Assembly: GCA_900769795.1 (NCBI GenBank)
Contig: CAAGHZ010000082.1
Location: 1-12,973 of the forward strand
Reading direction: 5' to 3'
Length of the DNA stretch: 12,973 nt
Source: Clostridia bacterium
GTDB taxonomy: Bacteria; Bacillota; Clostridia; Monoglobales; Monoglobaceae
Part shown: in pieces, positions 6,694-12,973 of the stretch
Layout: every line of letters starts with the position of its first letter
How positions within the stretch are numbered: the stretch's first letter is position 1
Translations under genes and position numbers: made by a program
Notes under the pieces: model-generated
Database searches by the model: none
Told to the model about the DNA's origin: nothing
The model's input: the letters and a program-made list of their open reading frames with translations, nothing else

Positions 6694-6722
6694 ATTTTAA
6701 CACAAAATACCCTATTTTGCAA
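6694..6722 (-). promoter_or_regulatory. Promoter of the Cof phosphatase with a palindrome in the spacer
   Basis: On the minus strand, TTGCAA (6722-6717) and TAAAAT (6699-6694) are 17 bp apart. Between and overlapping them lies CAAAATACCCTATTTTG (6703-6719), 7-bp inverted arms around CCC, placed where a repressor would block RNA polymerase. Confidence 0.75.
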
Positions 6723-6752
6723 CAACTAAGTCCATATATGGCGACAATGCCC

Positions 6753-7595
6753 TTACCCTTTTGATTTTGCTCTGCAGCCCTCTCGGTATTGCGTGGGGGT
6801 TATATTAAAACATCTTTTGAAAACACGATTAAAATAAGTAACATTGTTAAACCCTGTCAAATTTGAAACATTGATTATTGTTTCATCGGTTTCCCGAAGC
6901 AACCTCTTTGCAAAATCTATTCTTTTTTTGCATATATAGTCACAGACGCTGTGCCCGGTCTTCTTTTTAAAAAGCCTGCCTAAATATTGTTCATTATACT
7001 GAAACACCTCTGCAATCTGCTTTGTATTTATGTCATATTGAAGATTTGTATTGATATATGTTTTTATATTCTCAATCAGTGGACTAAAATCCTCAGAGCC
7101 CCTTTCAGGCACGTTATCAAGCAGTGTACGGATGTATGTTTCAATCAAAGCCCCTGTCACCTCGCACTGACTAAAAGAAAAAGCCTTCTCCATTGTATCG
7201 AAAACAAAATCTTTGGATGCATCCCCCAACTTTTGCCTTAGTCTCTTATAACCATTGACACTATCGAGTATGTTTCCTATGTAAATTATGCATGCAACCT
7301 CATCATCTATCACAACAGGCCTTGTATATTCGTATACTCCGTTTATACAAATCCCTCCAAAGGTCTTTCGTGTTCTAATAGCCTTACCTATTGCCGCTGT
7401 TCTGCACCGAAAACACCTTTTAAGACCGCCGTCAAACTCCTTAAACACGTCACAAACCTTGCCCGTATGAACCGTACGCTCCATAGGCAGAGCACATTTG
7501 CCGTTTCCGTAGTTTCCTAAAAACAACACGCCTATATGAAGTTTAGTTCCATATTCCAGACAAGTAATCAAATCACACAAACTGCTATACTCCAT
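6753..7595 (-). CDS. AraC-family regulator with PocR-type sensor domain
   Basis: This is a predicted transcriptional regulator of 280 residues. The N-terminal half (about 5-150) resembles the PocR ligand-binding domain: conserved cysteines C48, C61, C64 (CFRC) and C83, followed by G-x-YEY and a PVVIDDEVACIIYIGNIL-like strand region. PocR itself controls propanediol use in Salmonella, and the ligand here is unknown. The C-terminal part (about 180-275) is the double helix-turn-helix AraC domain, with INVSNLTGFNNVTYFNRVFK and TPTQYR as the classic second half. An ATG at 7652 would add 19 residues but falls inside the -35 box. GGAGG five bases before the ATG at 7595 fixes the start. It is divergent from the FAD oxidoreductase, its likely target. 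No terminator is seen downstream. Confidence 0.88.
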   Translation of the reverse strand: MEYSSLCDLITCLEYGTKLHIGVLFLGNYGNGKCALPMERTVHTGKVCDVFKEFDGGLKRCFRCRTAAIGKAIRTRKTFGGICINGVYEYTRPVVIDDEVACIIYIGNILDSVNGYKRLRQKLGDASKDFVFDTMEKAFSFSQCEVTGALIETYIRTLLDNVPERGSEDFSPLIENIKTYINTNLQYDINTKQIAEVFQYNEQYLGRLFKKKTGHSVCDYICKKRIDFAKRLLRETDETIINVSNLTGFNNVTYFNRVFKRCFNITPTQYREGCRAKSKG

Positions 7596-7623
7596 ATTGA
7601 CCTCCAAAGTATATTTTTTGAAA

Positions 7624-7652
7624 ATTATATCACAAATGTATTGTTTGTTCAA
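7624..7652 (-). promoter_or_regulatory. Promoter of the PocR-AraC regulator
   Basis: On the minus strand, TTGAAC (7652-7647) and TATAAT (7629-7624) are 17 bp apart, and the -10 is extended (TGATATAAT). The word TTTGTGATA at 7636-7628 overlaps the -10 and recurs in mirror orientation in the divergent promoter at 7688-7696. Confidence 0.82.
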
Positions 7653-7687
7653 TATTTAGTTTGATTTATATAAGATTTTTCTTGTCT

Positions 7688-7714
7688 TTTGTGATACTAT
7701 TACCACGAGGTGAT
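7688..7714 (+). promoter_or_regulatory. Extended -10 and ribosome binding site of the FAD oxidoreductase gene
   Basis: TGATACTAT (7692-7700) is an extended -10 within TTTGTGATACTATT. No good -35 is seen 17 bp upstream, which fits an activator-dependent promoter. The leader would be very short, and the GAGGTGA ribosome binding site (7708-7714) precedes the ATG at 7720. Confidence 0.55.
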
Positions 7715-7719
7715 ATTCT

Positions 7720-8997
7720 ATGAATAATTACGATTTGATTGTAATCGGAGGCGGTCTTTCGGGCGTTGCTGCAAGTTTGTCTGCCAAAAGAGCAGGGCTT
7801 AAGGTGTTGCTTATAGAAAAATCAGGCGCCCTTGGCGGTGCAATGTCAAATTGTTTGGTTTATCCATTTATGCGATTTTGGACAAATGATAAAGAAACAA
7901 ATGAGAAAATCTTTCTGTCCGGCGGCATCTTCAGGGAGATGCTGAACAGACAAAGGGATATTTATAAAATTTTGTCTGACTCCGGTCACACTGTCGAGTG
8001 GGAGTTTTCACCCGAGCATTTTAAACTCATGCTCGATGATATGATATGCCAATCCGGTGTAGATGTTTTGTTCCACGCGCATCTGTGCGATGTCACCACC
8101 GTCAACAGAGCCATAAAGGGCGTCAACGTTATCGCAGGGAGCAAAAAACTTTACCTTGAGGCAGACTTTTTTATTGACACAACCGGCAACGGAGACCTCT
8201 TCTGTATGGCAGGATGTAACTATACCCTTGGGCGCTCCAAAGACAATCTCTGTCAGCCAATGACAACCTGTTTCCGTATGAGCGGAGTCGATATAGACCT
8301 GTACAAAAAGGAAAAAGAGATGATAAACAAATTATACAAAGAAAAACAAGCCTCAGGTGAGATTACTAATCCGAGAGAAGATATTCTTGTTTTTCAGGGA
8401 ATCGGCGACGGAATTTTGCATTTTAACACAACAAGAATTGTAAAGTTAAACCCCACCGACCCTTTTGATGTAAGCAAGGCAGAATTTGAAGCAAGAAAAC
8501 AGATATATGAAATTGTTAAGTTTTTAAAATCAGTATCTCAGGCTTTTAAAAACAGCACCATTATATCTATCGCCTCTGACATAGGAATCCGCGAAAGCAG
8601 AAAACTCTGTGGCGAGCATATTCTCTCGGGCGAAGACCTTATAAACTGCACTAAATTCGAAGACGGCATAGCCCTTGGCTGCTATGACCTTGATATTCAC
8701 AACCCCGAGGGTAGCGGCACAAGCCATCACTTTTTTGCCCCGGGCGAGTATTATTCTATCCCATATCGCTCACTGCTTCCGAAAGAATATGACAACCTGC
8801 TCGTCGCAGGGCGTTGTCTGTCTGCAACCCACGAAGCTCAGGCGGCGGTAAGGATTATGCCGATTTGCACCTGCATGGGCGAGGCCGCAGGCACCGCTGT
8901 TTCAATAGCCAAAAACACCGGCACAAACACCCACACCATTGATACGCAGTTATTAAGAAAAACATTAAAACAAAACGGTGCCATCCTTGATATATAA
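7720..8997 (+). CDS. FAD-dependent oxidoreductase (FAD_oxidored, PF12831-like)
   Basis: This is a flavoprotein of 425 residues. The N-terminal Rossmann fingerprint is GGGLSG (G10, G12, G15), with the ribose-binding acidic residue E33 at the end of the second strand. A middle motif TTGNGDLFCMAGC (about 152-165) and a C-terminal motif VAGRCLSATHEAQAAVRIMP with CMGEAAGTA (about 360-395) complete the family pattern and line the FAD. There is no signal peptide, so it is cytosolic. The family oxidises or reduces diverse small molecules and the substrate cannot be assigned. Residue C45, beside the FAD site in SNCLVYPF, may deserve attention. It stands alone, divergent from the PocR-AraC regulator and convergent with the beta-galactosidase over a shared terminator. 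A strong GAGGTGA site precedes the start. Confidence 0.88.
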   Translation: MNNYDLIVIGGGLSGVAASLSAKRAGLKVLLIEKSGALGGAMSNCLVYPFMRFWTNDKETNEKIFLSGGIFREMLNRQRDIYKILSDSGHTVEWEFSPEHFKLMLDDMICQSGVDVLFHAHLCDVTTVNRAIKGVNVIAGSKKLYLEADFFIDTTGNGDLFCMAGCNYTLGRSKDNLCQPMTTCFRMSGVDIDLYKKEKEMINKLYKEKQASGEITNPREDILVFQGIGDGILHFNTTRIVKLNPTDPFDVSKAEFEARKQIYEIVKFLKSVSQAFKNSTIISIASDIGIRESRKLCGEHILSGEDLINCTKFEDGIALGCYDLDIHNPEGSGTSHHFFAPGEYYSIPYRSLLPKEYDNLLVAGRCLSATHEAQAAVRIMPICTCMGEAAGTAVSIAKNTGTNTHTIDTQLLRKTLKQNGAILDI

Positions 8998-9002
8998 AAC
9001 AA

Positions 9003-9042
9003 GCTCTGAAACTTGAATTTCAAGTTTCAGAGCCTTTCTTTA
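9003..9042. terminator. Bidirectional terminator between the FAD oxidoreductase and lacZ genes
   Basis: A 13-bp perfect stem GCTCTGAAACTTG (9003-9015)/CAAGTTTCAGAGC (9021-9033) has a 5-base loop. It is followed by CTTTCTTTATTT on the + strand and TTGTTTTATAT on the minus strand, serving the two convergent genes. The lacZ stop codon lies within the + strand tail. Confidence 0.92.
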
Positions 9043-11895
9043 TTTAATCGAAAACTCAAAATGAATGTCTTTTTCGGACAAGCGATAGTCCTCTATCAGC
9101 AATGTTCCGCAAGAGGCTGAGCCAATACCCGAATTTTTATAGTCTATGCGCACCGTTGTTGCGCCGTCGGGTTTAATCTCATCCTGATGGGTCGCCTTAT
9201 ATAATGCATGAGCATTATAATGAGATACGTTTATCTCCATATTGTCGGCTTCAAACTTAAGCCCGCCCTCAATCTCCAGCACCTTGGTTTTTATATGGTT
9301 GCCGTGTTCCTGAGGCATAATATAGTTTACAAACTCACTCTCGGCATCGCTCTCATACCAATCAACCATTGTTGCGTGACACATATCACAGTAGTTCTCG
9401 TAGGGGCCCATACCAAAGTATTTAAACTTTGACTTGTTATAAGGCGTCTTAAACTCAAAGCCAAGACGGGGTAGCCAGATGCACTTTTCTTTAATTTTGC
9501 CATCAAGAGTAACGTCGATTCTTCCGTCTGCGTTTACTTTGTATTTTGCAACATAACGGAAGTAAGGCGTTCTTGCAACGCCTGCGATACTACCCTCGAC
9601 TGCAACCTCCGCTCCATCTAAAGAGCGGTTGTACACCTTATCAAACTGTCTGTCGATATTCTCGCCTTCCCAATCGTTCTCCCACACCCACTTGCTCTTG
9701 ACATTTCTCTCGTTGTCAATAGGCGCTCTCATAGAGGTTATACGGACAGGTGCAACAAGTTGTTCCTCTCCGTTCTTTATCATACTTACAAATGTACCCT
9801 TGTCCTTGGAGAATACATACACAAATCCCTCTCCCGTAAATCTGATAAAGTTATCGTCTTCCTCTGTCTCTGCCACAGAATTTTCCACTTTTACTTTTAT
9901 ACACTCTGCAGGAATCTCAAGCTGCTTTTGCGCTACACAATATCCACTCTTGTCATAGAGGTAACAATGAATATACGCACCAAGTGTACACTCTTTTGGC
10001 AGTTCCGCTTTTATTTTCGTCGTCTGCTTTGGAGGTACATCAAGAGTGAGAGTTTCCTCGCTTATAACCTCTCCGTCAACCTTTATCTGATACTTAAAGT
10101 CGTATTCTGAAAGATTTGTAAAGTCATATCTGTTAAGGACTGTGATTTCATTACCGGAAAGTTCACAATCCATATACTGATATGCCGCCTTGATTTCAAG
10201 AGAGCCTGCCTTTAAGTTTCTGTCATGAAAGACCATTCCGTCTGCACAGAAGTTTCCGCTATCGGCAAGTTCGCCTTCAAAATCGCCGCCGTACTTGGGC
10301 ACTCCATCTACAAGCACTGTATGGTCCGCCCACTCCCAGATGCATCCGCCGATTAACTTTTTGTGTTTGTATATCAGGTTCCAGTAATCCCATACATCTC
10401 CGGGGCCGTTGCCCATAGCGTGTGAGTATTCACAAAGGAAGTATGGTATATTAAAATCAGGGTTTTCTGCACGATTTGTCTTTACACGCTCAACCCACTC
10501 ATACATTTTAGAGAACATATCAACATGGTCCTGAAAATATGTAACATCTGCTCCATAAAATTCTGATAATTCTGACAAATACGATGCCTGCTCGAAATGT
10601 ATAAGACGCTTCTTGTCAACCCCTCTCAGGTAATCAATCATCGCCTTGTGGTTTTCGCCATAACCGCTCTCGTTGCCAAGAGACCAGGAGAATATCGAGC
10701 AACTGTTCTTATCTCTGTGATATGCCCTCTTCATTCTCTCTACATGGCTCTCTTCCCAATCAGGGTTGCTGCAGGGCCACTCCGTATTTTTATAACAATC
10801 ATATCCCTGCTCGCCTGCAATTCTCTTTATGCCGCCGTGACTTTCAATGTCAGTCTCAAGCATTACATAAAAGCCGAGCTCGTCACACATTTCAACAAAC
10901 CTTGGTGTCGGCGGATAATGGGACGTACGAATGGTGTTGATGTTAAGTTTCTTCATCAAGAGCAAATCTTTTCTTATGTCTTCCTCGCTCATCACCCAAC
11001 CCTTTTCGGGGTGTGTGTCGTGGTGGTTTACGCCCTTTAGTTTTACCTCAACACCGTTTACCAAAAACTCGCAGTCTTTGCCGATACTATAAGTTACAAA
11101 TCCAGCCTTTTTGGATATTACCTCTTTGCTGTACTCAAAGACAACCTCATAAAGATATGGCTTTTCTGCATTCCAAAGAATCGGATTTTCTACCGTAAAG
11201 GTCGCCTCGCCTTTTGCGTTGCAACTATTGAGTTTTTCTCCTTCGGCATTAAAAAGAGAAACCTCAGCCTCACCGTCAAAAATGATATTTATTTTGTCAC
11301 CATCGGTGGTTATATTTATATCCTTAATATGGCCAACAGGTCTTGAGAGAAGATACACATCCCTAAAAATCCCGTTAAACCTGAAGTAATCCTGATCCTC
11401 AAGATAACTGCCGCTGCACCATTTGCGCACCTTTGCGATCACAGTGTTTGTGCCATTCTTTACAAATTCCGAAATATCAAACTCTGCCTGAAGGTGATTG
11501 CCCTGAGAGTATCCTGCATAAGAGCCGTTGATATAAAGTTCAACACAACTTGACACTCCCTCAAATACTATATATGTCTTTTTTGATGCATCCTCTACCT
11601 CAAATTCTCTTTTGTATACACCCATTGGATTGTCATCAGGCACAAAAGGTGGGTCATAAGGAAAAGGATACGCCACATTTGTATAGTTGGGGTTTTCATA
11701 TCCTCTAAGTTGCCATACAGAGGGCACATCAATTTTGTCCCACTCTTTTTCCTCATATCCCTCTTTATAATCACAGTCATAGAATTTAAAATCCCACTCA
11801 CCATTGAGGCAGGTATACCCTCCCTTTGGTATGTAATAGGCGCGTTGTTCTTCGCGTCTGTCGCTTATATGGTTTAAATCCTCATACTTTCTCAT
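9040..11895 (-). CDS. lacZ: Beta-galactosidase, glycoside hydrolase family 2
   Basis: This enzyme hydrolyses terminal beta-galactosides such as lactose. The 951 residues are slightly shorter than E. coli LacZ (1023). Domains in order are: the GH2 sugar-binding jelly roll (about 25-190, with LNGEWDFKFYD, VPSVWQLRGY and NPMGVYKREF), an Ig-like domain (about 190-285), the catalytic TIM barrel (about 285-580), and the linker and beta-galactosidase small-chain domain (about 590-945). The acid/base is E409 in WSLGNESGYG and the nucleophile is E489 in FLCEYSHAMGNGPG. HHDTHPEKG and RTSHYPP are further family signatures. There is no signal peptide, so it is probably cytosolic and depends on a transporter not seen here. 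AAGGAG lies about 6 nt before the ATG. It is divergent from a cupin-AraC regulator, its likely activator. Confidence 0.97.
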   Translation of the reverse strand: MRKYEDLNHISDRREEQRAYYIPKGGYTCLNGEWDFKFYDCDYKEGYEEKEWDKIDVPSVWQLRGYENPNYTNVAYPFPYDPPFVPDDNPMGVYKREFEVEDASKKTYIVFEGVSSCVELYINGSYAGYSQGNHLQAEFDISEFVKNGTNTVIAKVRKWCSGSYLEDQDYFRFNGIFRDVYLLSRPVGHIKDINITTDGDKINIIFDGEAEVSLFNAEGEKLNSCNAKGEATFTVENPILWNAEKPYLYEVVFEYSKEVISKKAGFVTYSIGKDCEFLVNGVEVKLKGVNHHDTHPEKGWVMSEEDIRKDLLLMKKLNINTIRTSHYPPTPRFVEMCDELGFYVMLETDIESHGGIKRIAGEQGYDCYKNTEWPCSNPDWEESHVERMKRAYHRDKNSCSIFSWSLGNESGYGENHKAMIDYLRGVDKKRLIHFEQASYLSELSEFYGADVTYFQDHVDMFSKMYEWVERVKTNRAENPDFNIPYFLCEYSHAMGNGPGDVWDYWNLIYKHKKLIGGCIWEWADHTVLVDGVPKYGGDFEGELADSGNFCADGMVFHDRNLKAGSLEIKAAYQYMDCELSGNEITVLNRYDFTNLSEYDFKYQIKVDGEVISEETLTLDVPPKQTTKIKAELPKECTLGAYIHCYLYDKSGYCVAQKQLEIPAECIKVKVENSVAETEEDDNFIRFTGEGFVYVFSKDKGTFVSMIKNGEEQLVAPVRITSMRAPIDNERNVKSKWVWENDWEGENIDRQFDKVYNRSLDGAEVAVEGSIAGVARTPYFRYVAKYKVNADGRIDVTLDGKIKEKCIWLPRLGFEFKTPYNKSKFKYFGMGPYENYCDMCHATMVDWYESDAESEFVNYIMPQEHGNHIKTKVLEIEGGLKFEADNMEINVSHYNAHALYKATHQDEIKPDGATTVRIDYKNSGIGSASCGTLLIEDYRLSEKDIHFEFSIK

Positions 11896-11937
11896 ATCTT
11901 ACTCCTTTCGCTATTGACATAGCCTTATTCAGTTGTT

Positions 11938-11969
11938 ATAATTATATTATATAATTATGCGTATTTCAA
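11938..11969 (-). promoter_or_regulatory. lacZ promoter overlapped by a perfect AT palindrome
   Basis: On the minus strand, TTGAAA (11969-11964) and TATAAT (11946-11941) are 17 bp apart. A 21-bp perfect palindrome with arms ATAATTATAT (11938-11947) and ATATAATTAT (11949-11958) around one T covers the -10 and most of the spacer, a likely operator position. The AT-rich context lowers the weight of the palindrome. Confidence 0.75.
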
Positions 11970-11973
11970 TATA

Positions 11974-12001
11974 AATATAGTAAATTATATATAACTATAT
12001 T
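11974..12001. promoter_or_regulatory. Candidate operator in the lacZ/AraC divergent region
   Basis: The inverted repeat AATATAGT (11974-11981)/ACTATATT (11994-12001) has arms starting 20 bp apart, about two helical turns. It lies upstream of the lacZ -35 and just before the regulator's start, so a protein bound here could act on both genes. All of this is positional inference in AT-rich DNA. Confidence 0.4.
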
Positions 12002-12016
12002 ATATATGGTGATTTT

Positions 12017-12793
12017 ATGAAGATTAAGATATACAATCAGAATCAACTGGGATTTTTCTCTGTTTATCCGTCAAACGTTAACATAGACACCCCTCAGGAA
12101 AATGTATTGCGGCAAAACGGATACGAAATGCATCAGCTTTTTCTCATCAGTGAGGGTAGCGGAATATTGGAAATAGAAGGCAAAACATACTCCCTTGACA
12201 AAAACGATTTTCTCTATCTGGCATCAGGTATCCCCCATAGTTACTACGGAATCACTGACGATTTTTGCACCTCATACCTTGGATTTTTCGGCGATGGCTT
12301 TGATGGAATAAAAAAATATTATAATTTAAACAACTATGGCGTGTACAAAAACAAAAACAGAGGCTCTTTTGAGACATCTCTCAGAAATTTGTTTGAAACC
12401 TTTGACACCGCTGACGAAATTTCTTCTTTGTGCGCCCAAACTCTCTCCTGCATCGTCGCCTTTTTTGACGAAGCCTGCAGAGTTGAATCAGAGCCTATTG
12501 AAACTGTGTATAAATATCTTGAAGAAAACTACTCAAAGCCTCTTACACTTGATGACATTTTAAGCGTATACCCCTACTCTAAAGCAAAACTCTGCCGAGA
12601 CTTTAAAGACAGATACAAACAAACTATATTTCAGGCCGTTACAGACATTCGTCTCAGGCACGCCCATCGTCTTATAAGAAGTTTCCCACATCTTCGACTT
12701 ACAAAAATTGCATCTTCCTGCGGTTTTAGCGATATAAGTTATTTTTGCAGAATGTACAAACGCAAATACGGGCACAGCCCAAAGGGACAATAA
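12017..12793 (+). CDS. AraC-family regulator with cupin sensor domain
   Basis: This is a sugar-responsive type of regulator with 258 residues. The N-terminal cupin (AraC_binding, about 20-100) shows EMHQLFLISEGSGILEIEGK and the DFLYLASGIPHSYYG turn typical of this group. The C-terminal domain (about 163-257) has two helix-turn-helix units: LTLDDILSVYPYSKAKLCRDFK and LTKIASSCGFSDISYFCRMYKR, followed by GHSP. The protein ends two or three residues sooner than usual, without the common final YR. GGTGA precedes the ATG by a few bases. It is divergent from lacZ, which is the most likely target, with beta-galactoside-derived sugar as the probable inducer. A bidirectional terminator follows directly. 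Confidence 0.93.
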   Translation: MKIKIYNQNQLGFFSVYPSNVNIDTPQENVLRQNGYEMHQLFLISEGSGILEIEGKTYSLDKNDFLYLASGIPHSYYGITDDFCTSYLGFFGDGFDGIKKYYNLNNYGVYKNKNRGSFETSLRNLFETFDTADEISSLCAQTLSCIVAFFDEACRVESEPIETVYKYLEENYSKPLTLDDILSVYPYSKAKLCRDFKDRYKQTIFQAVTDIRLRHAHRLIRSFPHLRLTKIASSCGFSDISYFCRMYKRKYGHSPKGQ

Positions 12794-12827
12794 AAAGCAT
12801 CGGACTTAAGTCCGATGCTTTTGTTAT
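12793..12827. terminator. Bidirectional terminator between the AraC regulator and Gfo/Idh genes
   Basis: A perfect 13-bp stem AAAAGCATCGGAC (12793-12805)/GTCCGATGCTTTT (12810-12822) has loop TTAA, with a T-run on the + strand (TTTTGTTATTT) and on the minus strand (TTTTTATTG). It serves the convergent gene ends and overlaps the stop codon of the AraC gene. Confidence 0.93.
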
Positions 12828-12949
12828 TTAGAATATAACAGGCTCTCCTGTCTCTGCAGATTTATAGATGGCATCTATAATCTCCATCAATTTTACTGCC
12901 TCGTCATTTTTGCAGATACATTCTGTGCCGTTGATGCAACAATCTACAA
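12828..12949 (-). CDS. Gfo/Idh/MocA-family oxidoreductase, C-terminal fragment
   Basis: Translating the minus strand back from the TAA at 12830-12828 gives about 40 residues: VDCCINGTECICKNDEAV, then KLMEIIDAIYKSAETGEP and VIF. This pattern (FVDxIxNGxxC, a DAVKxMEIIDAIYKSAETGxxV helix, then the end) is the usual C-terminus of Gfo/Idh/MocA NAD(P)-dependent sugar or inositol oxidoreductases. The start and the Rossmann domain lie beyond the window. The reading frame stays open up to the adapter sequence at 12950. Such enzymes often accompany glycoside hydrolases, consistent with the lacZ locus, but the substrate is unknown. The fragment is short, so the family call is moderate. Confidence 0.72.
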
Positions 12950-12973
12950 AGATCGGAAGAGCGTCGTGTAGGG
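12950..12973 (+). other. Illumina TruSeq adapter contamination
   Basis: The last 24 bases read AGATCGGAAGAGC followed by GTCGTGTAGGG, which matches the start of the Illumina TruSeq universal adapter (reverse complement orientation). The first A may be shared with the genome. This is not biological sequence. It interrupts the Gfo/Idh gene and marks an untrimmed read end. Confidence 0.96.

Noticed and set aside
6732..6741. Perfect palindrome CCATATATGG after the PocR-AraC gene
   Set aside because: It is only ten bases, without flanking symmetry or a position relative to a promoter that suggests a function.
7596..7652. Longer start for the PocR-AraC regulator at 7652
   Set aside because: That ATG overlaps the -35 box of the gene's own promoter and lies upstream of the expected transcript start.
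10597..11040. 147-residue + strand open frame
   Set aside because: It is antisense to the catalytic domain of lacZ, with low-complexity hydrophobic translation and no start context.

Overview
The window looks like a contig from a low- to mid-GC Bacillota genome, most likely an anaerobic gut-type Clostridia. The reasons are the strictly anaerobic pyruvate formate-lyase pair, consensus sigma-A promoters (TTGACA/TATAAT with 17-bp spacers), strong GGAGG-type ribosome binding sites, short intrinsic terminators, a Clostridia-type ZTP riboswitch, and dispersed hairpin repeats of a kind I recall from gut Clostridia. The species cannot be named from this sequence. The last 24 bases are an Illumina TruSeq adapter, so the right edge is a sequencing or assembly artefact and not genome.

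Layout from left to right: (1) a palindromic repeat with a + strand terminator-like hairpin (1-60); (2) pflA and pflB on the minus strand, directly abutting, behind a consensus promoter and a ZTP (pfl-motif) riboswitch with a terminator expression platform; (3) a GtrA-family membrane protein and an AT-rich HAD phosphatase (minus), with a 13-bp direct repeat on either side of the HAD gene; (4) a 354-bp gap holding an array of short hairpins separated by ATGAATT/AATTCAT words; (5) a cysK-type cysteine synthase and a Cof-type HAD phosphatase (minus), each with its own promoter; (6) a PocR-sensor AraC regulator (minus) divergent from an FAD-dependent oxidoreductase (+); (7) a GH2 beta-galactosidase (minus), convergent with the FAD gene over a bidirectional terminator and divergent from a cupin-type AraC regulator (+); (8) a second bidirectional terminator and the C-terminal end of a Gfo/Idh/MocA oxidoreductase (minus), cut by the adapter.

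Three functional units can be read. The pfl unit makes acetyl-CoA and formate from pyruvate. The riboswitch would switch it on when ZTP accumulates, that is when 10-formyl-tetrahydrofolate is short, which links formate production to one-carbon and purine metabolism. The beta-galactosidase with its divergent AraC regulator, and possibly the Gfo/Idh enzyme, is a galactoside-use locus. The PocR-AraC regulator with the FAD oxidoreductase is a small inducible unit of unknown substrate. The remaining genes are separately promoted housekeeping or accessory functions. I see no phage, transposase, CRISPR or defence system. The least explained structures are the hairpin array at 4505-4690 and several palindromes overlapping promoters.
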